DNA from: Gracilimonas tropica DSM 19535 | GTDB lineage: Bacteria; Bacteroidota; Rhodothermia; Balneolales; Balneolaceae | Assembly: GCF_000375425.1 (NCBI RefSeq) | Contig: NZ_AQXG01000012.1 | Location: forward strand, 7,501-71,500 | Length of the DNA stretch: 64,000 bases | Direction of reading: 5' to 3' | Shown here: piece by piece, positions 44,232-53,296 of the stretch | Layout: the number at the start of each line of letters is the position of its first letter | Numbering within the stretch: the stretch's first letter is position 1 | The notes under the pieces: generated by a model | Seen by the model: only the letters and a program-made list of their open reading frames with translations | Database searches by the model: none | Told to the model about the DNA's origin: nothing | Program-made: the position numbers and the translations under genes

Positions 44232-44540
44232 TCAAGCTTTTCGTTTAGCAGCTTCGATAGATTCTAATAGGTCTTCCGCTTCTTTGATCAAACCTTCTGC
44301 TTTTTCTTTGGCATCCAACACTACTTTGTCTCCTTTCTCCTTAGCTTCGCTAACAAGGATCTCTTTCTCTTCCCTCAACTGGTCGATGAGATCGTGCAAT
44401 TCATCGTAATAATTGCTTAACTGATAAGTCAAACGGTCGCGGGTGTTTTTGCCGGTATCGGGGGCATACAGTAATGCGATTGCTGCGCCAACAAGTGCTC
44501 CGGAAATTATTCCTGATACAAAATCTGATGATCTACTCAT
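44232..44540 (-). CDS. YtxH-domain protein (second of two)
   Basis: 102 residues. SDFVSGIISGALVGAAIALLYAPDTGKNTR is a YtxH membrane helix with the LLYAPDTG motif; the rest is a long charged helix (EEKEILVSEAKEKGDKVVLDAKEKAE). A strong Shine-Dalgarno (AAAGGAG, 7 bases before the ATG) is unusual for this window. A promoter lies upstream at 44568. It is paralogous in form to 40979. Confidence 0.85.
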   Translation of the reverse strand: MSRSSDFVSGIISGALVGAAIALLYAPDTGKNTRDRLTYQLSNYYDELHDLIDQLREEKEILVSEAKEKGDKVVLDAKEKAEGLIKEAEDLLESIEAAKRKA

Positions 44541-44547
44541 GATATTT

Positions 44548-44554
44548 CTCCTTT
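44548..44554 (-). promoter_or_regulatory. strong ribosome-binding site of the YtxH gene
   Basis: AAAGGAG on the minus strand, seven bases before the ATG at 44540. Most genes in the window lack such a site. Confidence 0.7.
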
Positions 44555-44567
44555 TTGTTATTTAAAA

Positions 44568-44599
44568 CAAGTATAGCGAGAACAAGTTCCAATTTCCAA
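44568..44599 (-). promoter_or_regulatory. candidate promoter of the YtxH gene
   Basis: On the minus strand TTG (44597-44599), 21 bases, then TATACTTG (44568-44575), one mismatch from TAnnTTTG, 27 bases before the ATG. Confidence 0.45.
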
Positions 44600-44666
44600 G
44601 ACGGAATGAAAATTTTTACCGCTATTTCTGCCTGTGGCGTAGGTACTTACCTAACTAAATTGAAAA

Positions 44667-47600
44667 TCAGACTTCTGTAGTTTTTGCTGTTTGCCCCTTT
44701 AATAATGTCTTGAACCATTCGATGGTCATACTCAGAGAAACGGATAGAACCGGAGTAATGAAAAGCGTCAGTATAGAGCCAAACATCAATCCTCCGATCA
44801 CGGATTTAGCCAAAGGTGACCAGGTTTCAGCCCCGGACCCGATCTCCAGAGAAAGCGGGATCATAGAACAAATGGTAGTGATGGCTGTCAGCAAGATCGG
44901 TCGCATACGCCGGCGGCAAGCCTCCAGAATATGGCTAAGAAGTACTGAATCTTTAACGGTTGGTTTCTCCTTCCAGAGGAAAACAGGAATGATCAGGTTT
45001 TTCCAGCTTACTGATCTGCGGTTCAGCAGATCGTAGGAAACTCCTTTGGTATAAAGATGCATATAATCAACCAATACAATGCCGTTGTTAACGATAATTC
45101 CCACCAGCATGAATACGCCAATATTGGCTGTGGTAGTAAGCGGATCTCCAATGATGGATAGGAAGGCGAGGGCGCCAAACATAGCCAGTGGAATACACAG
45201 CCAGATCACAAATGGGTCACGGAAGTTCTCAAACAGTGAGGCCATGATCATGAACATCAGGATGAGTGCCGCCAGCAAAGCAAAGCCAAACTCTGATTGC
45301 CCCTGTTGTGTTTCGCGTGTTCCTCCGGTAAATTCATATCGGTATCCATCCGGCAGCACAATTTCTGATTCAATGAAATTCCGTACCACTTGCTCATACT
45401 CCAAAGCGTTGCCCTGTATCTGAATGTTTACATCCAATACCGTTTCACGATCTCTTCTTTGAAATGAATCTACCCCGCGTACAGGAATAAATTCACCAAC
45501 CGCTGATACTGGAATTCTTTGGTCTTCGTATTGAAATACTTCAAGGTCAAATAATTCTTCCCGGCTGGTCAGTGCTTCTTTTTGAGTGCGGACTTCAATA
45601 GGGATCTCTCGCCCTTCACTAATAAAATAACCGGCGGTGTTTCCAAGGGTTTGAGTGCGCAGGTTAGAGGCGATGGCATTCATACTGGTTCCAAGGCGGG
45701 CCAGCCGCTCCCGGTCAGCAATAAAATGTAGTTCCGGGGTAGGATCTGTTCGTCCGTTATCAACATCGATAACCGTTGGGTCTTCCATGAGGTTGGCTTC
45801 GATCTTTCTGGAGATTGCTAATAGCTCTTCGATCTCAGGTCCGATGAGGCTCAACCGTATAGAATTTCCTCCTGAATCCCAGCCGCGTCCAAAACTCAAT
45901 CCGCCGCCTTCAACCCGCACACGCACATCTACGCCGGGGGCAGTAAGTTTTTGACGAAGTTGGGCTGCAAAGTCGGTTGTACTTATTTCCCTGCCGGTTT
46001 CAGGAACCAGGGTCAGGCTGATCTCGCCCCGGTTACTGGAGCTGCTCCAGCGACTTCTGCCGATATTGGTAATAATGGTTTCCACCTCAGGCATTTCATT
46101 TATACGGCGAGAGAATTCATCCATGACATTTGCCGTTTTAATGAGTTGACTACCCTCAGGCAGGCTGATATTGATATCGATCTGGCCGGAATCTGCTTCA
46201 GGAAAGCCTTCTTTGGTGATATTGTTGTACAAAAAGAAAGTGCCGCCGGCGATCGTGATCATGCCGAGCAGGGGAATCCATTTATGTTGAAAAAGCCACC
46301 CTAGTATTTTTGTGTACCCACGTTCCAGTTTTGCAATGCTCCTGAAGGCCAGATTTTTGGTATTGAATTGTTTGGTGTCTAAGGTCAGCAAAGCAATAAC
46401 GGGTACCAAGATGATAGACGACAGGAATGAAAAGGCAATCGAGAAACAGATGGCATAAGCAAATTCCCGAAAAAAGGCTCCTTGTGTTCCGGAAATCAGA
46501 ATGATGGGGACAAATACACCAAGTGTGGTAAGGGTAGAACCGAGCAGGGCTCCGATTACTTCGTTGGTTCCTTGTAAAGCCGCATCAAAACGGGATTTTC
46601 CTTCCTCGAGCTTTCGGGCAATGCTTTCCGTGACCACGATGGAATTATCTACCAACAATCCAATAGCTAATGCCAAGGCTGAAATCGTGAGGATATTAAG
46701 GGTAAGATCTGCTGCGTACATGGCGGCAAATGTAGCCGCAATTGAAACCGGTATAGTAGATGCCACAACTAAAGAAATGCGCCATCCACCCATAAATATA
46801 AGAATAACAAGTATGACCACTACAAGGGCTGCGAGGGCAGATTGTGACAGGTTATTGATGGAATCTTCAATAGTTTTCCCTTCATCAGAAAGAACACGCA
46901 GAGTTACGCCCGGGGGTAAGACTTCGTTGATCTCGGGGACCAGGGCCTTGACTGCATTCACCACATCCAGTGTATTTGCATCTGAGGTTTTCTGCACTTC
47001 CACAGATACACTGTTCTTGCCGTTTACTTTCACCAGGCTGGTGATGTCGGTGAACCCATCGCTGACATCCGCCACATCTTCAACCCGGATGGGAATGCCA
47101 TTCTCAGACATCCTGATGATCGTGTTTCGGATTTCATCAACCGTTTGATAAGTAGATTCAGCCCGAATACTGTAATTGATTCGTTTCGAAACCACATTCC
47201 CGATCGGCATCTGTACGTTGTTCGACCGAAGGGCTGCTTCAATATCTGACGGAGAAAGGTTATGCTGAGCCAAAGACATCGGTGATACGTCCACATAAAT
47301 TCGGCGTTCCAGCCCTCCTTGTGTCTCTGCTGATGCTAATCCTTCAATTCGTTCGAGGCGGGTTTCCACCAATTCCAACCCAATATTTCGAAGTTCATCC
47401 AGCCCTCTGTTCTCAGCATCAATACTAAGGCGCATGATAGGGCGGTTTTCCGGATCAAACTGAAATATAACCGGTTCCTGGGCTTGTCCAGGCAGCTCAC
47501 CCCGGATCTGGTCGATGGCTTTACGGACTTTTAATTCTGTTTTTCTGATATCAGAGCCTTCTCTTAGACGAAGAATAATGAAGGCACTACCCCGGTTCAC

Positions 47601-47858
47601 CCGGGCTTCCAGTGTCTCAATTCCTTCAATAGCAGAAAGTGCACCCTCAATTGGATTTACAATGATCCTGTTGATGTCTTCCGGGGCAACATTATTATAT
47701 CCGGTAGAAACGGCCAGTACGGGAATATTGAAAGATGGGTACAGCGTAACCTTAAGATTAGTAAGAGAAAAAACCCCAAAACCAATCACGATCAATGTCA
47801 TCATAATGACCGTGATGGGGCGCTTGAGAATACTTCCTGCTACAGAGAATTGCTTCAT
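44667..47858 (-). CDS. RND-family efflux pump, inner-membrane subunit 1
   Basis: 1063 residues, 12 helices with two large periplasmic loops, HAE1/AcrB-like. VNPIEGALSAIEGIETLEA and TQGGLERRIYVDVSPM are porter-domain motifs. The proton-relay helix reads AIGLLVDNSIVVTES: the first Asp is kept and the second is Asn. After MHLYTKG there is an extra loop of about 25 residues (DLLNRRSVSWKNLIIP..) before RRRMRPILLTA that the partner pump lacks. It overlaps the partner by four bases (ATGA). Substrates are unknown. Confidence 0.93.
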   Translation of the reverse strand: MKQFSVAGSILKRPITVIMMTLIVIGFGVFSLTNLKVTLYPSFNIPVLAVSTGYNNVAPEDINRIIVNPIEGALSAIEGIETLEARVNRGSAFIILRLREGSDIRKTELKVRKAIDQIRGELPGQAQEPVIFQFDPENRPIMRLSIDAENRGLDELRNIGLELVETRLERIEGLASAETQGGLERRIYVDVSPMSLAQHNLSPSDIEAALRSNNVQMPIGNVVSKRINYSIRAESTYQTVDEIRNTIIRMSENGIPIRVEDVADVSDGFTDITSLVKVNGKNSVSVEVQKTSDANTLDVVNAVKALVPEINEVLPPGVTLRVLSDEGKTIEDSINNLSQSALAALVVVILVILIFMGGWRISLVVASTIPVSIAATFAAMYAADLTLNILTISALALAIGLLVDNSIVVTESIARKLEEGKSRFDAALQGTNEVIGALLGSTLTTLGVFVPIILISGTQGAFFREFAYAICFSIAFSFLSSIILVPVIALLTLDTKQFNTKNLAFRSIAKLERGYTKILGWLFQHKWIPLLGMITIAGGTFFLYNNITKEGFPEADSGQIDINISLPEGSQLIKTANVMDEFSRRINEMPEVETIITNIGRSRWSSSSNRGEISLTLVPETGREISTTDFAAQLRQKLTAPGVDVRVRVEGGGLSFGRGWDSGGNSIRLSLIGPEIEELLAISRKIEANLMEDPTVIDVDNGRTDPTPELHFIADRERLARLGTSMNAIASNLRTQTLGNTAGYFISEGREIPIEVRTQKEALTSREELFDLEVFQYEDQRIPVSAVGEFIPVRGVDSFQRRDRETVLDVNIQIQGNALEYEQVVRNFIESEIVLPDGYRYEFTGGTRETQQGQSEFGFALLAALILMFMIMASLFENFRDPFVIWLCIPLAMFGALAFLSIIGDPLTTTANIGVFMLVGIIVNNGIVLVDYMHLYTKGVSYDLLNRRSVSWKNLIIPVFLWKEKPTVKDSVLLSHILEACRRRMRPILLTAITTICSMIPLSLEIGSGAETWSPLAKSVIGGLMFGSILTLFITPVLSVSLSMTIEWFKTLLKGQTAKTTEV

Positions 47859-50800
47859 GCCAGGGCCTCTTGAGATTTTGCTAAAGGATCTTCTTTATGA
47901 ACGGCGTCAAAGCCAAATTTTTCTACCAAGCCATTGATGATGTTATAGAAACAGGGCACTACAAACAGCATCAACAAAGTGCTGATGGTCAACCCACCGA
48001 TCACAGTCCGGGCCATTGGGCTCCAGGTCTCTGAACCGGAACCCAGTTCAAGAGCCAAAGGAACCATGGACAAAATAGTTGTGAAGGCGGTCATTAAAAT
48101 AGGACGTAGTCGTCGGGTTGCACCGTCCACAATTGCTTTTTCGCGAACTACTCCTCTCGCCTGAAGTATCTTGATATAATCGATCATCACAATTCCATTA
48201 TTTACTACGATTCCGGTGAGCAGGATCAGGCCTACCATGGATGTTACACTGATGGAAGTACCGGTAATCCACAGCATCAATAACACCCCTGATAACGCAA
48301 GCGGAATGGTCAATATGATAATAAAAGGTTCTACAAGGCTTTCAAATTGGGATGCCATCACCATATATGTTAAGATCCCTGCGATCATGAATGCGATCAT
48401 CAAATAACCAAACGACTCTGCTTGTTCTTCGGCTGTTCCTGAGATCTCGTAGCGGTATTCATCCGGCCAGTTTACCTGGTTCAGAGATGCTCGTGCACGT
48501 TCAGATGCAGTCGCAAGATCTATGCCGGACAACTCAGCTGTAACTTCTGTAACCCGCTCCTGATCAATGCGCAACACATTGGTAGGGCCGGTGTAACGTT
48601 CAATCCGGGCAAGATTTTTGAGAGGCATCCATTCTCCGGAAGGAGTTTGAACCTGAATATTAGAAAGGTCAACGGATTGGGCTTTATCACTTGGATCTAA
48701 TTCCACCACTACCTCATATTCCACCCCCTGATCTACAAAAGCGGTAGCTACATTTCCTTTTACGGCATTACTGACCGCACTGGCAACTTGATTGGTAGTC
48801 ATTCCTACCCTGGAAATGCGTTCACGGTCCATGATGAGGCGAAGCTCCGGACGCCCCTGATCGGAAGAACTGAATACATTATTAATCCCCTCTATTTGCA
48901 GGAGGCGTTCTTTCACTCCTTCTGACAATTCTTTCTTCACTTCAGGATCAAACCCAAAAATTTGTACGATCAGCCCATTTTCGCCATCGGGACTAAGTGG
49001 GTCTATGATAACTTCCTGTATCTGAACTCCGGGTACGATCTGTAATTCTCTCAGAAGGGAGGAGGTGATTTCGGCCTGTGTTCTGTTTCGTTCATTTTGT
49101 GAAACCAATTCAACCCGTACGGTGCCGGTAAAACCTCCGGGGTCATCGGCTCCTTCAATTCCTTCTTTGTCTCCATAATCAGATACAACCAGACGTGCTT
49201 CAGGTACTTCCTGTCGGATGATTGACTCCACCTGTCCCATCGAACGCTCTAATTCAAACAGGTTCACACCGGGTTCCCGCTGAACTTCAAGTACGAAGGC
49301 GTTTTCATCTACGCGTGGAAAAAACTCGCCACCTATCATATAAAATAACGGTACTGTGACAGCAAAAAAGATAACAGCTGCCAATACGACGCTTCCGCTT
49401 TTCCCGATCACCCGCTGCAATTGGTCGTGATAGGTTGTTTCCATTTTTTCCAGCAGGTTACTAAAGAAGCGTGCAATCTTGTTTTGGGCGCCCTGATCCT
49501 GCATGGTTTCCTTGTAAAACTGAGAGGCCATCAGCGGAATGAGGGTTAGTGCTACCAATGTAGAGACGATCAGGGAGAAGGAGATGGTAAGGGCCAGGTC
49601 TCTAAACAAAAACCCTGCAATTCCAGGTACAAACAAGATGGGTAAAAATACCACCAGGGTAGTGAGGGTGGAAACGATAATGGGCACGGCTACTTCTTTG
49701 GCTCCGTTAACCGAAGCTTCATCCCGGTTTGCTCCCTGTTCACGGAATCGAAAGATATTCTCAAGTACCACAACGGCATTGTCTACCACCAATCCCACGG
49801 CAAGGGTAAGTCCGGAAAGGGAAATTATATTCAAACTAAGATCGGCCAGATCCATCACCAGGAAGGTGGTTACAATCGAAACCGGAATGGAGATGGCAAT
49901 GATGGTTGCAGAACGCCCGCTTCTCAGAAACGCAAGCAGGATCAGAACAACCAATATGATGGCTTGCACCCCGGTCCACAAAAGGTTGCTTATGGATTGT
50001 TCAATGAAATCCGCTTTATTGGTGAGTACAGAAACTTCAACATCAGAGGGTAAACTGCACTGGATATTCTCAAGTCCGTCAACTACAGCGTTAGCGGCGG
50101 TTACCACATTAGCATCACTTTGGCGGTATACATTCAGGATGATGCCATCTTCACCATCAACACGCACGTTCCCGATGGGCTGTTCAATTCCATCTTCCAC
50201 ATTCGCAACGTCTTTTAGTAGAAGTGGCTGACCATTACGTACCGTAATAATGGTATTTCTAATTTGATCCACATTTTTGAACTCGCCAATGGTCCGCAGG
50301 GAGTAGTTGGTATTTCCTTCTGTAAGCTGTCCTGCAGGTACCTGAATATTTTCCTGCTGAAGTTTCTGGGCGATCTCGGCTATGGTGATGTTATATAAAC
50401 GCATCTTTTCATTGTCGATACGAACGTTGATCTGCCGTTCAAGCCCTCCGGAGGTTTCAGCGGAAGCAATACCGTTAATGCGTTCAATACGCTGTTCCAA
50501 AACCTGCTTCGAGTATGTGCGCAATTCACGGGCACTTCGTGCATTTGATGTCACTGTCAAAACCACAATCGGCTCTTGATTGGGGTCGTAAGAAAAAACT
50601 AACGGAGTTTCGGCATCATCAGGGATCTGCCGCTCCACGAAACCAAGTTCTTTACGGACATCATTTTCGGCCTGGTAAAGATCTGTTCCCCATTCAAAGT
50701 TTAGTTTTACTACAGAGGCTCCCTGGCTAGATAACGAACGAACCCGGCGAATTCCACTGATGCTGCCCACCGATTCCTCAATGGGACGCGTAACCAGCGT

Positions 50801-50983
50801 TTCGATGTCTTCCGGAGCCACTCCTTCATAGCTCGTGTATACGGTAATAGTGGGGAAAGAAACATCAGGATACAGATTCAGCCTCAAATTCTGCAAACCA
50901 TATAGCCCAAATCCCAACAGGATAAGGGTGCTCATCAGGAATGTGATCGGACGATCGACCGCTACTTTGGATATGGAAGCCAT
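47855..50983 (-). CDS. RND-family efflux pump, inner-membrane subunit 2
   Basis: 1042 residues, the AcrB-like 12-helix fold. VTRPIEESVGSISGIRRVRS, TSGGLERQINVRIDNEKM, VGLVVDNAVVVLENIFRF (the relay helix with DN), FPILFVPGIAGFLF-like TM segments and RRLRPILMTAFTTILSMVP are present. The tandem of two non-identical pumps behind one adaptor resembles MdtABC-type heteromeric exporters. The adaptor gene starts the operon nine bases upstream of it. Confidence 0.93.
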   Translation of the reverse strand: MASISKVAVDRPITFLMSTLILLGFGLYGLQNLRLNLYPDVSFPTITVYTSYEGVAPEDIETLVTRPIEESVGSISGIRRVRSLSSQGASVVKLNFEWGTDLYQAENDVRKELGFVERQIPDDAETPLVFSYDPNQEPIVVLTVTSNARSARELRTYSKQVLEQRIERINGIASAETSGGLERQINVRIDNEKMRLYNITIAEIAQKLQQENIQVPAGQLTEGNTNYSLRTIGEFKNVDQIRNTIITVRNGQPLLLKDVANVEDGIEQPIGNVRVDGEDGIILNVYRQSDANVVTAANAVVDGLENIQCSLPSDVEVSVLTNKADFIEQSISNLLWTGVQAIILVVLILLAFLRSGRSATIIAISIPVSIVTTFLVMDLADLSLNIISLSGLTLAVGLVVDNAVVVLENIFRFREQGANRDEASVNGAKEVAVPIIVSTLTTLVVFLPILFVPGIAGFLFRDLALTISFSLIVSTLVALTLIPLMASQFYKETMQDQGAQNKIARFFSNLLEKMETTYHDQLQRVIGKSGSVVLAAVIFFAVTVPLFYMIGGEFFPRVDENAFVLEVQREPGVNLFELERSMGQVESIIRQEVPEARLVVSDYGDKEGIEGADDPGGFTGTVRVELVSQNERNRTQAEITSSLLRELQIVPGVQIQEVIIDPLSPDGENGLIVQIFGFDPEVKKELSEGVKERLLQIEGINNVFSSSDQGRPELRLIMDRERISRVGMTTNQVASAVSNAVKGNVATAFVDQGVEYEVVVELDPSDKAQSVDLSNIQVQTPSGEWMPLKNLARIERYTGPTNVLRIDQERVTEVTAELSGIDLATASERARASLNQVNWPDEYRYEISGTAEEQAESFGYLMIAFMIAGILTYMVMASQFESLVEPFIIILTIPLALSGVLLMLWITGTSISVTSMVGLILLTGIVVNNGIVMIDYIKILQARGVVREKAIVDGATRRLRPILMTAFTTILSMVPLALELGSGSETWSPMARTVIGGLTISTLLMLFVVPCFYNIINGLVEKFGFDAVHKEDPLAKSQEALA

Positions 50984-50992
50984 GTTTTCTTT

Positions 50993-52357
50993 TTAGTTTG
51001 AGGTTGAGTCTGCTGAAGAAGCATTTTGCTGCCTCAATTCCCGTAAATAAGCCATACGTTCCTCACGGCTCATGCCCTGCATTTTCTCACGCGCCTTGGC
51101 CCGTTCTTCTTCACTCATATTTGCGAGCGGATTTTGACGCTCATTACCCTGGCTGCTATCTCCCTGATCGCTGCTTCCTATTTCACGTTCCTGAGGTGCT
51201 TGAAAACGCTCCCCTGAAGCCACCTGAATACGAGCTCCGTCATCAAGTCCGCTTTGCCCTGTGATGATGATTTGGTCGCTTGGCAACAGCCCGGCCAATA
51301 CTTCAATGCGGTCGCCCTGCTCAATACCAAGCTCCAGTTCACGCCGTTCGGCTATAGAATCTCCTTTGGATACAAAAACAGAATAGGTTCTTTCAAGATC
51401 TATGGTGTTTGTTTCCGGGTTGATCACGGTCTCCACCTGCTCAACAAGAGCACTTCGGGGAACGATCATGGCCCGCTCCTTGGTCGTAATGTTTATGATG
51501 TTTTCAACAAGCACTCCCGGGTATATGTCATTTCCAACATTGGTGAGAGTAATTACCACTTCACCCAAGCCGGTTGTTTCATCAAGTTGCGGGCTTTTAC
51601 GGGAAACGATACCGCGGGCACTTACATCACTTTCGTTGCTGATGCGCAGGTTTACATTCTGCCCGATTTTTACGGCTCTCCAATCTTCTACCGGAAGATA
51701 AATACGGGATTCATACCCGTTGGTGCTTGCGATCTGAAAGATTTCAGTTCCAGTTGTTGCCAGGTCGCCTACTTCAAGAGAACGTGCTGTAATCACTCCG
51801 GTAACCGGCGCTTTAACCTCGGTATTATTAAAATTTTCAAGGGCCTGGGTCAAGGATGATTGTGCCGACTCGAGCTGGGCTAAGGAATTCTGGTAATTAG
51901 CTTCAGCGATCTCAAGTTCCGCTTCACTTGTCAAATCTCTGTCTATTAAGCGCTGCTGGCGGGAATATTCCGAACTGTCTCTGATCACTGCAATGCGACT
52001 TTGTTCAAGTTGAGAACGCGCCTGTGCAAGCTGATCTCGAAAAGTGACATCGTGTATCTTAGCCAAAGTCTGGCCTTGCCGAACGGTATCTCCAAGGTCT
52101 ACATAAATTTGGGTGATACGGTTGCTAACCTGGGGAAGGACTGAGATCACATCCTGGGCTTTTACATTCCCAAAAGAACGTACTTGTTCAGAAATGGAGC
52201 TGATTTCAACATCAGCCGTTTCAACGCTGGTTGCACGCTGGCCAAAGTTACCGCCTCCGAAACCCTGAAAACCGGATTGACCGTTATTGGAATCGTCACC
52301 ACTACAGCCTAAAACAAATAAACTGAGTACAAAAATAGGTATGAAAAATTTCTTCAC
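50993..52357 (-). CDS. RND periplasmic adaptor lipoprotein (HlyD/MFP family)
   Basis: 454 residues. The lipobox is LFVLGC (Cys18). ISVLPQVSNRITQIYVDLGDTVRQGQTLAKIHD is the first biotinyl-lipoyl half, a hairpin of two long helices follows (about 110-175), then VKAPVTGVITARSLEVGDL, the second half, and beta-barrel domains to about 370. The last 75 residues are a charged, low-complexity tail with a helix (SEEERAKAREKMQGMSREER) not needed in the family. No TolC-type outer-membrane gene is adjacent. Confidence 0.93.
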   Translation of the reverse strand: MKKFFIPIFVLSLFVLGCSGDDSNNGQSGFQGFGGGNFGQRATSVETADVEISSISEQVRSFGNVKAQDVISVLPQVSNRITQIYVDLGDTVRQGQTLAKIHDVTFRDQLAQARSQLEQSRIAVIRDSSEYSRQQRLIDRDLTSEAELEIAEANYQNSLAQLESAQSSLTQALENFNNTEVKAPVTGVITARSLEVGDLATTGTEIFQIASTNGYESRIYLPVEDWRAVKIGQNVNLRISNESDVSARGIVSRKSPQLDETTGLGEVVITLTNVGNDIYPGVLVENIINITTKERAMIVPRSALVEQVETVINPETNTIDLERTYSVFVSKGDSIAERRELELGIEQGDRIEVLAGLLPSDQIIITGQSGLDDGARIQVASGERFQAPQEREIGSSDQGDSSQGNERQNPLANMSEEERAKAREKMQGMSREERMAYLRELRQQNASSADSTSN

Positions 52358-52555
52358 TTGTGATCTTATTTTCTTGATTGAGAGTGCTTTTGAAAGAGCA
52401 TTTGTTCAACTACAAAGTTCGTGATAAAGTTTAAGTTTAGATGCTCTCTTTTTGTAAAAAAAAGAAATTATATGTTTCGATTTGCAATGAATGAGTCCAT
52501 ACTAATCCTTATTTTGAGGTTTAGATGATAAATCCCAATCAAACTTTTGCCCCTG

Positions 52556-53212
52556 ATGAAATTTTTTATTGATACTGCTGATCTTGACGAAATCAAAGAG
52601 GCTCATGATCTTGGAGTGCTCGACGGTGTTACCACCAATCCAAGTTTATGTGCTAAAATTGGAGTGAAGGACTTTGAAGGCCACATTGCCAAGATCTGTG
52701 ATATCGTAGAAGGCGATGTCTCAGCCGAGGTTGTTTCCACAGAATATGCAGCCATCGTTGAGGAAGGCCGCAAGATCGCCGCCATTGCTGAGAATGTGGT
52801 AGTTAAGGTTCCGCTGATCAAAGATGGCATCAAAGCCATTAAAACATTTTCAGAAGAAGGCATTAAAACCAATTGCACACTTTGCTTTTCACCCACTCAG
52901 GCACTGATAGCCGCTAAAGCCGGGGCTACTTATATTTCCCCGTTTTTGGGAAGACTGGATGACATCTCCACCGAAGGAATGCAGCTGATCCGCGATATCA
53001 TCACTATTTATGATAACTATGGATATGAAACCGAAGTACTGGCAGCCAGCATCCGCCATCCCATGCACTTACTGGAATGTGCCAAAGAAGGAGCAGATGT
53101 TGCTACCATGCCTTTGAGCGTGATCAAGAGCTTGCTGAAGCATCCACTCACAGATATTGGCTTAGAGCGATTTTTAGCTGATTGGGATGACCTTCAGAAC
53201 AGCCTGAAATAA
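52556..53212 (+). CDS. transaldolase / fructose-6-phosphate aldolase-like protein
   Basis: 218 residues from the ATG at 52556; a TTG three codons upstream is open but [13 protein letters not shown] is the usual N-terminus. [28 protein letters not shown] with the Schiff-base Lys, [31 protein letters not shown] and [23 protein letters not shown] are the TalC/FSA pattern. It would act in the non-oxidative pentose phosphate path or as an aldolase. The short length favours the TalC/FSA group. A strong terminator follows. Confidence 0.93.
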   Translation: MKFFIDTADLDEIKEAHDLGVLDGVTTNPSLCAKIGVKDFEGHIAKICDIVEGDVSAEVVSTEYAAIVEEGRKIAAIAENVVVKVPLIKDGIKAIKTFSEEGIKTNCTLCFSPTQALIAAKAGATYISPFLGRLDDISTEGMQLIRDIITIYDNYGYETEVLAASIRHPMHLLECAKEGADVATMPLSVIKSLLKHPLTDIGLERFLADWDDLQNSLK

Positions 53213-53235
53213 GAGATCTTTTCCTCTAAGAAACT

Positions 53236-53269
53236 AAAAAGGCACATCAAAATGATGTGCCTTTTTTTT
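53236..53269. terminator. bidirectional terminator between transaldolase and amidase genes
   Basis: AAAAAGGCACATCA pairs with TGATGTGCCTTTTT with a 3-base loop; T-runs exist in both directions, fitting the convergent genes. Confidence 0.93.
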
Positions 53270-53296
53270 ATGGCTAAAGTTTAGCAAGCCCGGGGA

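Noticed and set aside
46501..47148. Plus-strand open frame of 215 codons
   Set aside because: It is antisense to an RND pump gene with clear motifs. The similar frame at 49539-50231 is rejected for the same reason.
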